NCBI GenBank assembly: GCA_947489425.1
Contig: CANLDL010000003.1
Span: forward strand, 124,001 to 188,000
Length of the DNA stretch: 64,000 bases
Source of the DNA: an uncultured Pseudomonadales bacterium
Lineage (GTDB): Bacteria; Pseudomonadota; Gammaproteobacteria; Pseudomonadales; Cellvibrionaceae
Direction: 5' to 3'
How positions within the stretch are numbered: position 1 is the first letter of the stretch; each line of letters begins with the position of its first letter. Below the pieces are notes generated by a model. That model was not told the DNA's origin, did not search any database, and saw only the letters and a list, made by a program, of their open reading frames with translations. Shown one piece after another: positions 19,081 to 28,303 of the stretch. Position numbers and translations under genes: made by a program.

Positions 19081-19926
19081 TTATTCAGCATTCAAGCCTA
19101 AGTTTTCAACAATGGTTTTTACAGGCTCTAGCTGATTCATTGTATAGAAATGCAAGCCGGGTGCGCCATTTTCTAACAATAGAGCACAAAGCTCTGTAAT
19201 TGCATCGCTAGCAAACGCTTTCATGCTCTCTTGGTCGTCCCCATAAGCTTCTAGCGCTTTACGAAACCAACGTGGAATTTCTGCACCGCAGGAATCGCTA
19301 AAGCGAACCAAACTTTTAAGATTAATGATTGGCATAATACCTGGATAAATAGGCTTATCTATTCCAATTTTTTGACAACTCTCAACAAAGTAAAAATACG
19401 CATCTGGGTTAAAAAAGTATTGTGTTAGTGCGCTATTAGCACCAGCATCAAACTTACCTTTTAAGTAGTTAATATCTGTCAGATAGCTCTCTGACTCTGG
19501 ATGTATCTCCGGATATGCCGCAACTTCAATGTGAAAATGATCACCGAAACGTTCACGAATAAAAGCGACCAGCTCGTTGGCATAAACCATTTGTGAAGAG
19601 CCACCAAGGCCCGACGGCATGTCGCCACGTAAAGCAACAATTCGATTAACATTAGCATCTTTGTATTCTTGTATCAGTTCGGCAATGATATCATCACCAT
19701 CGACACCAAAGGATAAATGTGGCGCTGTTGCATGGCCATCGGCATTATATTGAACGACCAGATCTTTTGTATTGTTCCGTGTAGAGCCACCGGCGCCATA
19801 GGTCATTGAATAAAAGTCTGGGTTAAATTTTGCGTAGCCGTCGCGTACCGCGATCAGCTTTTCTTTACCCGCATCAGTTTTTGGGGGGAAAAATTCAAAA
19901 CTCAAACGGATGTCATCATTACTCAT
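19081..19926 (-). CDS. metF: 5,10-methylenetetrahydrofolate reductase
   Basis: A 281-aa MetF: SFEFFPPKT at the N terminus with the catalytic Glu, then FYSMTYGAGGSTR, RIVALRGDMP (flavin site) and GAPGLHFYTMN near the end. It makes 5-methyl-THF for methionine synthesis. It belongs to the minus-strand group metK-ahcY-metF-rsmE. The 100-bp gap to ahcY carries small inverted repeats (TCGCTA/TAGCGA, CTTATAA/TTATAAG) that could form an intercistronic hairpin. Confidence 0.96.
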   Translation of the reverse strand: MSNDDIRLSFEFFPPKTDAGKEKLIAVRDGYAKFNPDFYSMTYGAGGSTRNNTKDLVVQYNADGHATAPHLSFGVDGDDIIAELIQEYKDANVNRIVALRGDMPSGLGGSSQMVYANELVAFIRERFGDHFHIEVAAYPEIHPESESYLTDINYLKGKFDAGANSALTQYFFNPDAYFYFVESCQKIGIDKPIYPGIMPIINLKSLVRFSDSCGAEIPRWFRKALEAYGDDQESMKAFASDAITELCALLLENGAPGLHFYTMNQLEPVKTIVENLGLNAE

Positions 19927-20026
19927 TATTTATCGACCTAGTTTTTAAATGATTGCTGTTATCTTAAATATATGACCAAAAGCCATCGCTAAAGCTTATA
20001 ACTAGCGACAGCTCTTATAAGTGAGA

Positions 20027-21448
20027 TTAGTATTTATAATCTTCTGGCTTAAACGGCCCATCAACCGATACATTAATGTAGTCAGCTTGCGTCTTGGTTA
20101 GCTTGGTCATCACACCATCAAAACCTGCAACCATATCTGCTGCTACTTCTTCATCTAATTTTTTCGGTAGTATTTTTACGTAAATATTTTCTGCTTTTTG
20201 ACCAGCAGGAAGATCAGCAAATTTTGCCTCGTATAAATACATTTGTGCGAGTACTTGGTTAGCAAAAGAGCCATCCATAATACGCGAAGGGTGACCGGTT
20301 GCATTTCCTAGGTTCACTAAGCGACCTTCAGATAATAATATTAAGTGATCGCCTGGCTTTTCACTACGCGCAATTTGATGCACCTGTGGTTTTACTTCGC
20401 TCCACTGCCAGTTCTCACGCATATAGGCAGTATCGATTTCGTTATCGAAATGACCAATATTACAAACAACCGCACCATCCTTAAGTGATTGCAACATAAA
20501 CTGATCACAAACATTGGTATTACCCGTTGTGGTCACGATCAAATCAGTAGTACCTAATAGGTCTTTATTAATGCACTCAAGGTTTTCAAGATTAACACCA
20601 CCAATATAAGGCGAAACAACCTCAAAGCCGTCCATACAAGCTTGCATTGCGCAAATTGGATCGATCTCACTGACCTTAACAATCATACCTTCTTGCTTGA
20701 GCGACGCAGCAGAACCTTTACCTACATCACCATAACCAACAACCAAAGCTTTTTTGCCCGATAGCAAATGGTCGGTACCACGCTTGATCGCATCATTTAA
20801 GCTATGACGGCAGCCATACTTATTATCATTTTTTGATTTAGTAACAGCATCGTTTACGTTAATAGAAGGGACTTTTAACTCACCTTTCTCAAGCATTTCA
20901 AGCAGGCGATGTACACCCGTTGTCGTCTCTTCACTAATACCGTGAATACGCTCAAGCATCTCAGGATACTGCTCGTGACACATAGCGGTTAGATCACCGC
21001 CATCGTCCAAGATCATATTAGCATCCCACACTTGGTCGCTATCTTTTTCAGCTTTAATGGTTTGCTCTATACACCAAATGAATTCTTCTTCGGTTTCGCC
21101 TTTCCAAGCAAATACAGGAATACCGACAGCTGCAATGGCAGCCGCTGCGTGATCCTGCGTTGAAAAAATATTACAAGATGACCAACGAACCTCAGCACCT
21201 AAATCAACTAGCGTTTCAATTAACACAGCGGTTTGAATTGTCATATGAATACAACCCATGATTTTTGCACCGGCAAGAGGTTGCTGCTCTCTGTATTTAG
21301 CACGCAATGCCATTAGCGCAGGCATTTCACCTTCTGCGATTAATATTTCTTTACGGCCCCACTCGGCATCGCGGCGAAACTGCTCTAGATCATCGGCTGC
21401 CACTTTGTAATCGGTAAAATTTTCTACTAGCTGTACATTCGTATTCAT
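20027..21448 (-). CDS. ahcY: S-adenosylhomocysteine hydrolase
   Basis: A 473-aa AhcY: substrate domain [15 protein letters not shown], catalytic [18 protein letters not shown]-binding [12 protein letters not shown], and the typical C terminus [10 protein letters not shown]. It contains the proteobacterial insertion (about residues 150-190). It cleaves SAH to adenosine and homocysteine, relieving product inhibition of SAM methyltransferases. It lies 109 bp downstream of metK. In SahR-containing proteobacteria ahcY is a core target of that regulator. Confidence 0.97.
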   Translation of the reverse strand: MNTNVQLVENFTDYKVAADDLEQFRRDAEWGRKEILIAEGEMPALMALRAKYREQQPLAGAKIMGCIHMTIQTAVLIETLVDLGAEVRWSSCNIFSTQDHAAAAIAAVGIPVFAWKGETEEEFIWCIEQTIKAEKDSDQVWDANMILDDGGDLTAMCHEQYPEMLERIHGISEETTTGVHRLLEMLEKGELKVPSINVNDAVTKSKNDNKYGCRHSLNDAIKRGTDHLLSGKKALVVGYGDVGKGSAASLKQEGMIVKVSEIDPICAMQACMDGFEVVSPYIGGVNLENLECINKDLLGTTDLIVTTTGNTNVCDQFMLQSLKDGAVVCNIGHFDNEIDTAYMRENWQWSEVKPQVHQIARSEKPGDHLILLSEGRLVNLGNATGHPSRIMDGSFANQVLAQMYLYEAKFADLPAGQKAENIYVKILPKKLDEEVAADMVAGFDGVMTKLTKTQADYINVSVDGPFKPEDYKY

Positions 21449-21557
21449 AATTTCTCTCCAGCAATAACTTATTGCACTATTCTTTCGTTAAATTCTCTAT
21501 TAAAGAGCTTCATCAAATATTTCGTTAACGATTGTAGTTAACTGTTTCCTTAAAAAC

Positions 21558-22712
21558 TTACAGTGATTTTTTAAGCGCATCTGCCTTGTCTGTTTTTTCC
21601 CAAGTAAAGTTTTCGTGCTCACGACCAAAGTGACCGTAAGCTGCCGTTGGCTGATAGATTGGGCGCTTAAGGTCGAGCATATCAACCAAGCCACCGGCGC
21701 GTAGATCAAAATTCTCGCGCACAAGTGTTGCAATTTCGCTATCGTTTAATTTACCTGTACCAAAGGTATTGATCGAAATAGACGTTGGCTCTGACACACC
21801 AATAGCATAAGAGACTTGTATCTCACAGCGATCTGCAAGGCCGCTAGCGACAATATTTTTAGCAACATAACGGCCAGCATAAGCAGCCGAGCGATCAACT
21901 TTTGAAGGATCTTTACCTGAGAAAGCACCACCACCATGACGTGCCATACCGCCGTAGGTATCAACGATAATTTTGCGGCCAGTTAAACCACAATCACCTA
22001 CAGGGCCACCAATCACAAAATTACCCGTTGGGTTAATGTGGAACAAAGTATCTTTATGAATCCATTGCTCAGGTAGTACTGGCTTAATAATTTCTTCAAG
22101 TACTGCCTCGCGCAAATCATTTAGCGCTATACCTTCGTCGTGCTGCGTTGACAATACAACCGCATCGATAGCAACAGGTTTACCATCTTCATAACGCAAG
22201 GTCACCTGGCTTTTCGCATCAGGACGTAACCACCCTAATGTGTTGTCTTTACGTAACTGGGCTTGGCGCTCAACAAGCCTGTGCGAATAGTAAATGGGGG
22301 CTGGCATTAATACATCCGTCTCGTTAGTGGCATAACCAAACATCAAGCCTTGATCACCTGCACCCTGCTCTTTTTGCTCACCCTCATCAACACCCATAGC
22401 AATATCGGCTGACTGCTTACCAATGGCGTTAATCACTGCACAGGTTGCACCATCGAAACCCACATCGCTGGAGTTATAACCAATATTTAAAATGACATCG
22501 CGAACAAGGTCCTCTAAATCTATATAGGTCGATGTACGCACTTCACCTGCTAAAACGACCATACCAGTTTTAACCAAGCTCTCAACGGCAACCCGTGAAT
22601 TTGGATCATCTTTTAACATGGCATCAACAATGGCATCAGAGATCTGATCTGCCATTTTATCTGGATGCCCTTCCGACACTGACTCAGATGTAAATACTGA
22701 ATACTCTGACAT
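21558..22712 (-). CDS. metK: S-adenosylmethionine synthetase
   Basis: A 384-aa Met[18 protein letters not shown] (ATP site), the [12 protein letters not shown] hexapeptide-type motif, and [20 protein letters not shown], which contains the P-loop-like GGGAFSGKD. Produces SAM from methionine and ATP. It sits 28 bp downstream of a Cys-rich mini-protein and upstream of ahcY, so synthesis and recycling of the methyl donor are co-located. Confidence 0.97.
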   Translation of the reverse strand: MSEYSVFTSESVSEGHPDKMADQISDAIVDAMLKDDPNSRVAVESLVKTGMVVLAGEVRTSTYIDLEDLVRDVILNIGYNSSDVGFDGATCAVINAIGKQSADIAMGVDEGEQKEQGAGDQGLMFGYATNETDVLMPAPIYYSHRLVERQAQLRKDNTLGWLRPDAKSQVTLRYEDGKPVAIDAVVLSTQHDEGIALNDLREAVLEEIIKPVLPEQWIHKDTLFHINPTGNFVIGGPVGDCGLTGRKIIVDTYGGMARHGGGAFSGKDPSKVDRSAAYAGRYVAKNIVASGLADRCEIQVSYAIGVSEPTSISINTFGTGKLNDSEIATLVRENFDLRAGGLVDMLDLKRPIYQPTAAYGHFGREHENFTWEKTDKADALKKSL

Positions 22713-22740
22713 ATTTATTTCCTCGTAATGAATTCTTTAG

Positions 22741-22893
22741 TTAATTGGCGTTGCTTTCTGGCTTTGCCGTATTTGTCTTTACATTTGCTGGCTCTTGTCG
22801 CCATAGCTTTCCAGCGCAAGAGTCATAATTCTCACATCCACTTATACACCCTCTGCATGGCAATCTCGTAGACGCTTCTTGCTCTTTTGTCAT
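22741..22893 (-). CDS. Cys-rich 50-aa protein in the SAM-cycle operon
   Basis: The start ATG 22893 has GAGGTG six bases upstream; a longer in-frame reading to 22962 overlaps the regulator gene and lacks a ribosome site. The product has four Cys in a tight cluster (Cys13, Cys16, Cys20, Cys26; pattern C-x2-C-x3-C-x5-C within LPCRGCISGCENYDSC), followed by AGKLWR. The pattern suggests a small metal- or cluster-binding protein. I recall similar short CRGC...NY..C.GK.WR proteins in related bacteria but cannot assign a function. It lies between the sahR-like gene and metK with short gaps, so it is probably co-transcribed with both. Confidence 0.65.
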   Translation of the reverse strand: MTKEQEASTRLPCRGCISGCENYDSCAGKLWRQEPANVKTNTAKPESNAN

Positions 22894-22909
22894 TACACAC
22901 CTCAATGAT

Positions 22910-23887
22910 TTAATGAAGGGCATTGCACTTAGTAAACTGGTGCAATTGAATTTGAAACCCATTACGTAATGCTAAATAATTACTCTGTACTTTTTTAAGA
23001 TCAGCTAACAAAGCCCATTGCTCTAGCTGCTCGGGTTCAAAACCCAGCCAAAGGTCGCCGCAGGCCTGTTTAGCCCAGTCTTGATCGTGCCGACACAAAT
23101 CCGTAATTAGCAGCGCCCCATCTACTTTTAGCGCAGCGCTCACATCCATAAAAATATCTGCTGGAGAAGGCGTATGGTGCAGAACCATATTCATCACAAT
23201 ACAATCAGCAGCCACTGATTTATCGCGTAAATAGCCTGTATCACCTTCAATAAATTCAACATTATCCACGCAATGACCAGCACAGTAAGATTTTGCATGT
23301 TGCAACATAGTAGCTGCACTATCGAGCGCTATCACCTGTGAAAATTGCTTAGCCACTATAGGCAAAAACTCACCCGCTCCTGGACCAACTTCGATTAGGC
23401 TCTCACGCCTACTCAAAACAGTTTTATCAAGCAACTCATTCACTGCATCGCCATATACGGGATATTCTGCGATTAAATCCTGACGCTCTTTGAAGTTATC
23501 TGCCTGCATCGCAAAGAACTGCTGAGACTGATCCACCCTCAACAATTTAACTTGAGCTAGCCTCGTCGAAATATCGGCAGAGAGATCAATGCCATCAAGG
23601 GTAAGGTAAAGCTGCTTTTGTAAGGGTGACAAATGACTACTCGCATTGGCCAAGGCACGACTATAAAAGATAGTATTACCTTCACGGCGCTTGGCTACTA
23701 AACCCGCCTCGGCCAAGACCTTAAGGTGATGGCTCATACCCGACTGCTTATGCTGCAAGATCTCGCAAAGCTCTAGGACACTATAGGAATCTTGCGCCAG
23801 TACACGCAGTATTTCCAAACGCAGTGGCTCTGCCGCCGCTTTATTCAGCACTGACAAGCCTAAAAAATCGGCACTCTGCTCATTCAT
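22910..23887 (-). CDS. sahR: ArsR-family regulator fused to a SAM-methyltransferase-like domain (SahR type)
   Basis: ATG 23887 gives 325 aa; a GTG at 23896 is an alternative. Residues about 15-95 form an ArsR winged helix (EPLRLEILRVLAQDSYSVLELCEILQHKQSGMSHHLKVLAEAGLV). The rest is a class I methyltransferase fold (SLIEVGPGAGEFLPIVAKQF; VIALDSAATML; ADCIVMNMVLHHT). This is the architecture of SahR, described as the SAH-responsive repressor of methionine-cycle genes in proteobacteria, where the methyltransferase-like domain serves as ligand sensor. Position at the head of the metK-ahcY-metF group and a 48-bp palindrome 15 bp upstream support the call. Confidence 0.8.
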   Translation of the reverse strand: MNEQSADFLGLSVLNKAAAEPLRLEILRVLAQDSYSVLELCEILQHKQSGMSHHLKVLAEAGLVAKRREGNTIFYSRALANASSHLSPLQKQLYLTLDGIDLSADISTRLAQVKLLRVDQSQQFFAMQADNFKERQDLIAEYPVYGDAVNELLDKTVLSRRESLIEVGPGAGEFLPIVAKQFSQVIALDSAATMLQHAKSYCAGHCVDNVEFIEGDTGYLRDKSVAADCIVMNMVLHHTPSPADIFMDVSAALKVDGALLITDLCRHDQDWAKQACGDLWLGFEPEQLEQWALLADLKKVQSNYLALRNGFQIQLHQFTKCNALH

Positions 23888-23902
23888 AGGGCGCACTATA
23901 GC

Positions 23903-23950
23903 AAGCTCTAAAAACTATATCAAAATATTTTGATATAGTTTTTAGAGCTT
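23903..23950. promoter_or_regulatory. Perfect 48-bp palindrome, likely SahR operator
   Basis: Two 24-bp arms with no spacer are exact reverse complements, centred at 23926/23927. The inner 20 bp read ATATCAAAATATTTTGATAT, the kind of TCAA...TTGA dyad known for ArsR-type SahR sites. The outer arms (CTCTAAAAACT/AGTTTTTAGAG) extend symmetry beyond what one dimer needs. It lies between the regulator gene and the divergent cfa gene and overlaps where the regulator promoter must be. Confidence 0.8.
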
Positions 23951-24105
23951 TTAGCCATAGGCATTGAAAAAAGTGCAATATAAAGGGAATTATATGAAAG
24001 CAATCACTCAGCAATAACCACACTAAAGGAACTGTTATTATCTGAAACAGTCTATTGTCACCTAGCTCGAAAGTTGTCTACTAATAATTATCAAAACGAG
24101 AAACT

Positions 24106-25224
24106 ATGTCTAGCGAACTCTATAAAAGTAAAATCTCCGAATTATTACAACATGCCGATGTATCCGTTGATCGGGGCGAACCATGGGATATGCAGGTCCA
24201 TAACCCTAAGCTCTACGGGCGTATTATTGGTCAAGGCACCCTCGGCTTAGGTGAGGCTTATATGGATGGCTGGTGGGATTGCGACAGGCTAGATGAATTC
24301 TTTACCCGTGTATTGCGCGCCGACATCGCCAAACAGGTTCACACCATCAAAGATAAGGCATTTTTCCTTAAACATCATCTTATCAATATGCAGCTCGGCA
24401 AAAATGCCTATACCGTTGGCGAAGAACATTACGACGCCGGCAACGATCTCTACGAGCTTATGCTCGATAAGCGCATGATCTATACCTGTGGCTATTGGCG
24501 AGAAGCTCAAACACTCGATGATGCGCAAGCCGCCAAGCTTGATTTAGTCTGCAAAAAATTAGAACTAGAGCCTGGAATGAAAGTATTAGACATTGGCTGT
24601 GGCTGGGGCGGCGCTGCCAAATTTGCCGCCGAACATTACGGAGTTGAGGTAGTCGGCGTCACCATATCGAAAGAGCAAACCAAATTAGCACAAGAGGCCT
24701 GTAAAGGTCTACCCATTGAAATTCGCCTACAGGATTACCGAGAGCTAAACGAACAGTTTGATCGTATATTTTCCCTAGGTATGTTTGAACACGTTGGCTA
24801 CAAAAACTATCAAACCTACTTTGAAGTCGCAAGGCGATGCCTTAAAGATGGAGGTTTATTTTTACTACACACCATTGGCGGCAGTAAAACTACTTCGCGT
24901 ATAGACCCCTGGATCTCCAAATATATTTTTCAAAACTCTGCATTACCCTCGGCACAAAGTATTACATCAAATACCGAAGGCTTATTTACTATTGAGGACT
25001 GGCATAATTTTCGTAACGACTACGATAAAACACTGTTGCAATGGCATAAGAATATTAACGAAAACTGGGATAAATTATCGAGCAACTATAGCAATCGCTT
25101 TCAGCGCATGTGGAATTATTACCTAATGGCTGCCGCAGCTACTTTTCGCAGCGGTCAAAGCCAGTTATGGCAAATTGTTTTATCTAAGGGCGATTTAGAC
25201 GAAACTTATCAATCTATTCGATAA
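24106..25224 (+). CDS. cfa: Cyclopropane-fatty-acyl-phospholipid synthase
   Basis: A 372-aa Cfa: N-terminal lipid-binding region, then NAYTVGEEHYDAGNDLYELMLDKRMIYTCGYW, SAM motif VLDIGCGWGGAAKFAAEHYG, GVTISKEQ, and the end region IFSLGMFEHVGYKNYQTYF. Transfers a methylene from SAM to unsaturated phospholipid acyl chains, releasing SAH. It is divergent from the sahR-like gene and on the far side of the 48-bp palindrome, so it could belong to the same regulon. A possible 7-codon leader ORF with its own ribosome site precedes it at 23994-24017. Confidence 0.95.
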   Translation: MSSELYKSKISELLQHADVSVDRGEPWDMQVHNPKLYGRIIGQGTLGLGEAYMDGWWDCDRLDEFFTRVLRADIAKQVHTIKDKAFFLKHHLINMQLGKNAYTVGEEHYDAGNDLYELMLDKRMIYTCGYWREAQTLDDAQAAKLDLVCKKLELEPGMKVLDIGCGWGGAAKFAAEHYGVEVVGVTISKEQTKLAQEACKGLPIEIRLQDYRELNEQFDRIFSLGMFEHVGYKNYQTYFEVARRCLKDGGLFLLHTIGGSKTTSRIDPWISKYIFQNSALPSAQSITSNTEGLFTIEDWHNFRNDYDKTLLQWHKNINENWDKLSSNYSNRFQRMWNYYLMAAAATFRSGQSQLWQIVLSKGDLDETYQSIR

Positions 25225-25238
25225 GCACAGAGGGGTCT

Positions 25239-25781
25239 TTAACCCTCGATTTTTTGTAGCGAGACACAAGGGATTTCAACATCACCTGTAGCGGTGGTAA
25301 CAAACAATGTGTTTTCACTAATGGTCATTGATAGTTCCATAGTACGCTCCGCCATAGTGGCAAAATGCTGTACAAGCTCACTATCAAATTGATTCACATT
25401 AACCGGTAACTGACCAAACAAAGTGCTCTCTTGCTGCCACCAGGTATCACTTTTGCGATTAAAACTATAAACACTCACTTTCTGTGCAAGCCTCGACGCC
25501 TTTTTAATCCGCTCGACATTCGGCTCACCGACATCAAGCCAGTGCTGCATTACTCCATTCAATGCGACTTCGGCAATATCAGGTTCATTAGGTGTTGATA
25601 AACCCGCAGTAAAATTTAATTCGCTCGGCATATTAAGACAATAAGCCAACACCCTCACCAACATGCGCTCAACAGTCTCCGATGGATGTTGAGCAACGGT
25701 AATATTAAGCTGATCGTAATAGTGTCGATCTATATTCGATAGCGCAATCGATAATTTAAAAATGGTTGGTTTAAGTGCCAT
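25239..25781 (-). CDS. yaeQ: YaeQ family protein
   Basis: A 180-aa protein matching YaeQ end to end: MALKPTIFKLSIALSNIDRHYYD, ETVERMLVRVLAYCL, EPDIAEVALNGVMQHWLDVGEPN, IKKASRLAQKVSVYSFNRKSDTWW. The fold is related to PD-(D/E)XK nucleases (E-P-D-I and the later Lys fit). The cellular role is poorly known. It lies 16 bp downstream of an EamA transporter gene on the same strand and converges on cfa. Confidence 0.9.
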   Translation of the reverse strand: MALKPTIFKLSIALSNIDRHYYDQLNITVAQHPSETVERMLVRVLAYCLNMPSELNFTAGLSTPNEPDIAEVALNGVMQHWLDVGEPNVERIKKASRLAQKVSVYSFNRKSDTWWQQESTLFGQLPVNVNQFDSELVQHFATMAERTMELSMTISENTLFVTTATGDVEIPCVSLQKIEG

Positions 25782-25797
25782 AGGGATAACCCTAGTA

Positions 25798-26688
25798 TTA
25801 TTTAATAGATAATTTTTTGGTAAAGAAAGACGTCAAATAAATGCTTAATACTACCAGACAAATCCCAACGACATTCAAAAATGTTAATTGCTCGTCAAAT
25901 AAAAAGTAAGCAATAAGCAAAGCAAAAGGTGGCGACAAATAAAAATAACTGGCGGCAATATTCGCTGACTTATATTTATACAAGAGATTCATCAGCAATA
26001 CAGCTCCAATCGACAAGACCATCGTTAGCCAAAAAATAGCAAAGAACAAATCAGCATGCCAGATAATCTCTGCAAACTGATGTCTTTCAAAAATCACAGC
26101 GGCAATAACAAAGAAAATAGTCGTAGGAATATACTGCAAAAATGTCGAGGTAATCACATTAATGCCCGACGATGTCCTCTTTTGGAAAACAGTCCCACAG
26201 GTAATCGCAAATAAAGAAACAATAACCGGCAAATAAGCAATATTGGGTACAACTTCGTTTGACGACGTTGATGCACCAGCAATGCTCAACACTAATAATA
26301 ACCCCACAAAACCTAATAACGCTACCAGTAGCAAAGCCAAAGATTGTAGCTTATCGACTAAAAGCACAGTTAACACGGGCTGAATACCAACGACCACTGC
26401 AGCAATCCCCGCGGGTAGACCTAGCTTAATAGCAATAAACACACCCGCCAAATAGATGCCGTGAATTAATAAACCTGCAATAAATAAGTTTTTATAAGCT
26501 TGTCTACTGGTAGGCATAGCAGGCTTAAGTACAAGCACAATACCAACAAAAATAAGTAATACCACAACAAAACGTAAAGCTAGAAAGCTCAGTGGCTGTA
26601 TATAGGGAAAACCGTATTTTGCGCCAATAAAGCCTGTTGACCAAAGTAGCGGAAACAAAAACGGTGACGTACGAATAAGCGCTTGCAT
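25798..26688 (-). CDS. EamA/DMT-family transporter
   Basis: A 296-aa protein with about ten hydrophobic helices in two EamA repeats (first begins FLFPLLWSTGFIGAKYGFPYIQPLSFLALRF; second FLQYIPTTIFFVIAAV onward to LSPPFALLIAYFLFDEQLTFLNVVGICLVVLSIYL). This is the drug/metabolite transporter superfamily, usually small-metabolite exporters; no substrate can be inferred. Likely cotranscribed with yaeQ. Confidence 0.88.
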   Translation of the reverse strand: MQALIRTSPFLFPLLWSTGFIGAKYGFPYIQPLSFLALRFVVVLLIFVGIVLVLKPAMPTSRQAYKNLFIAGLLIHGIYLAGVFIAIKLGLPAGIAAVVVGIQPVLTVLLVDKLQSLALLLVALLGFVGLLLVLSIAGASTSSNEVVPNIAYLPVIVSLFAITCGTVFQKRTSSGINVITSTFLQYIPTTIFFVIAAVIFERHQFAEIIWHADLFFAIFWLTMVLSIGAVLLMNLLYKYKSANIAASYFYLSPPFALLIAYFLFDEQLTFLNVVGICLVVLSIYLTSFFTKKLSIK

Positions 26689-26805
26689 CTTATTTTATGT
26701 TATCGTGACAAATTAGGGACATGGACAGGTTGAACCCAAAGTGTACATCAAGGTCTGAGCAAAGGAACATATAATTAACTCTCTAGAAAAATACGTTGCC
26801 AATTA

Positions 26806-27603
26806 ATGTTAAAAAATAGCTTTCTACTTATTACTGCCTTTTTAGCTCTTGCTTACATCATTAGCGTGGCATTGCTTTATTTCTCACAAAATCGCTTAAT
26901 ATTTCCAGCGGAGCCTTTACCACAAAACCACCAATTTAAATTCGACGCCCCTTTTACGGAAATTAATTTTCCTGTAGAGGGAGCAATAATTAATGCCCTG
27001 CATTTTAAACAAAAAGACCCAAAGGGTTTAATCTTTTTTTTACATGGAAATGCCGGCAACTTAGTTGACTGGGTAACAGATTTAGAATTTTACCAACGTG
27101 CAAACTACGATCTATTTATTTTTGATTATAGAGGTTACGGTAAAAGCACGGGAAAACTTGTCGATCAAGCAGAAGCAATAAAAGACACCCAAACTGCATG
27201 GGATCTAATCGCTCCTCAATATAGCAACAAACCTATTGTCATTTATGGACGCTCTATCGGTAGCGCGCTGGCTACGCAACTTGCCCAAAATGTTAAGCCC
27301 GAGCTATTAGTGTTAGTTTCACCTTTTAATAGTTTAATTGATATGGCAAAAACAAAATATCCCTTTGTACCTACTTGGTTGGTGCGTTTTCCTTTCGAGA
27401 CTAACAAAGCCATAAAAAATGTATCCAGCCCTGTTGTATTAATACATGGCGATAAAGACGATTTTATCACTATAGAACACAGTAAAAGATTACAAAAACT
27501 GACACAAAAACCCAGCCAACTAATTACTATTAGTGGTGCTGGCCATAGCGATATCCACCAGTTTGATGAATACGTAAAAGCATTAACAAATGCCTTACCC
27601 TAA
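26806..27603 (+). CDS. Membrane-anchored alpha/beta hydrolase
   Basis: A 265-aa protein with an N-terminal membrane anchor (residues 5-26). An alpha/beta hydrolase of the Bem46/YfhR-like group follows: oxyanion FFLHGNAGN, DYRGYGKSTG, nucleophile Ser150 in YGRSIGSALA, Asp in HGDKDDFI, and His in GAGHSDIH. The substrate is unknown, probably an ester or amide at the cytoplasmic or periplasmic membrane face. It precedes a DUF427 gene by 30 bp on the same strand. Confidence 0.85.
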   Translation: MLKNSFLLITAFLALAYIISVALLYFSQNRLIFPAEPLPQNHQFKFDAPFTEINFPVEGAIINALHFKQKDPKGLIFFLHGNAGNLVDWVTDLEFYQRANYDLFIFDYRGYGKSTGKLVDQAEAIKDTQTAWDLIAPQYSNKPIVIYGRSIGSALATQLAQNVKPELLVLVSPFNSLIDMAKTKYPFVPTWLVRFPFETNKAIKNVSSPVVLIHGDKDDFITIEHSKRLQKLTQKPSQLITISGAGHSDIHQFDEYVKALTNALP

Positions 27604-27633
27604 TTCATCTAATTAAAATAAGCGAGGCTCATC

Positions 27634-28146
27634 ATGTGGAAACATACCGGATTAGAGAGACCCGATTTTGCAGAAACACCAAAGGCCAACCAAGAATCCG
27701 TCTGGGACTACCCAAGGCCACCAACCCTGCAAAAAGATAATCGCACTATTACAGTTTTTGACGGCAACACATGTATTGCCAACAGCACCCAATGTTATCG
27801 AGCATTGGAGACCGCAAGTCCACCAACCATTTATATCCCACTCGATGATATAGACATGCAGCAACTACGCCCCATTGTTGGCAACTCCTACTGTGAGTGG
27901 AAAGGTACCGCGAGTTACTGGGCACTCGCGCGTGACGAATCACTGCAAATGATTGCATGGAATTACCCCAACCCCAACGAGGCATTTGCCCTTATCAAAA
28001 ACTATATCGCTTTTTATCCCGGCCGTATCAATTGCTTTATTAACGACGAGAAGGTCAGACCACAGGATGGAGGGTTTTATGGCGGCTGGGTCAGCGACGA
28101 TATTGCAGGACCCTGGAAGGGTAACGAAGGTACTACCCACTGGTAA
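27634..28146 (+). CDS. DUF427 domain protein
   Basis: A 170-aa DUF427 protein: the central region NRTITVFDGNTCIANSTQCYRALE, then TIYIPLDDIDMQQLRPI, SYCEWKGTASYW, and Y-I-A-F-Y-P-G-R, followed by GGFYGGWVSDDIAGPWKG. The domain is small and mainly beta; function is unknown. No signal peptide. It has GAGG-like purines upstream and probably shares a transcript with the hydrolase before it. Confidence 0.9.
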   Translation: MWKHTGLERPDFAETPKANQESVWDYPRPPTLQKDNRTITVFDGNTCIANSTQCYRALETASPPTIYIPLDDIDMQQLRPIVGNSYCEWKGTASYWALARDESLQMIAWNYPNPNEAFALIKNYIAFYPGRINCFINDEKVRPQDGGFYGGWVSDDIAGPWKGNEGTTHW

Positions 28147-28303
28147 TCTTTTAGGCATACTCGCTTTACACAAGAATCCAATTTTGCTGCTGTAGCGTAA
28201 AGCCTTTATGTTAGAGTAATGCTGTTGTATGTTTATGCATTCACTCTGCTTAATTAATAGCCTTGCTCTAACAAGGCCCGTTACCCGTTTTGGATTTCAT
28301 TGT

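Noticed and set aside
21449-21557. SAM or SAH riboswitch between metK and ahcY
   Set aside because: No recognisable SAH-riboswitch consensus or pseudoknot arrangement was seen, and the SahR-type repressor offers a sufficient explanation for control.
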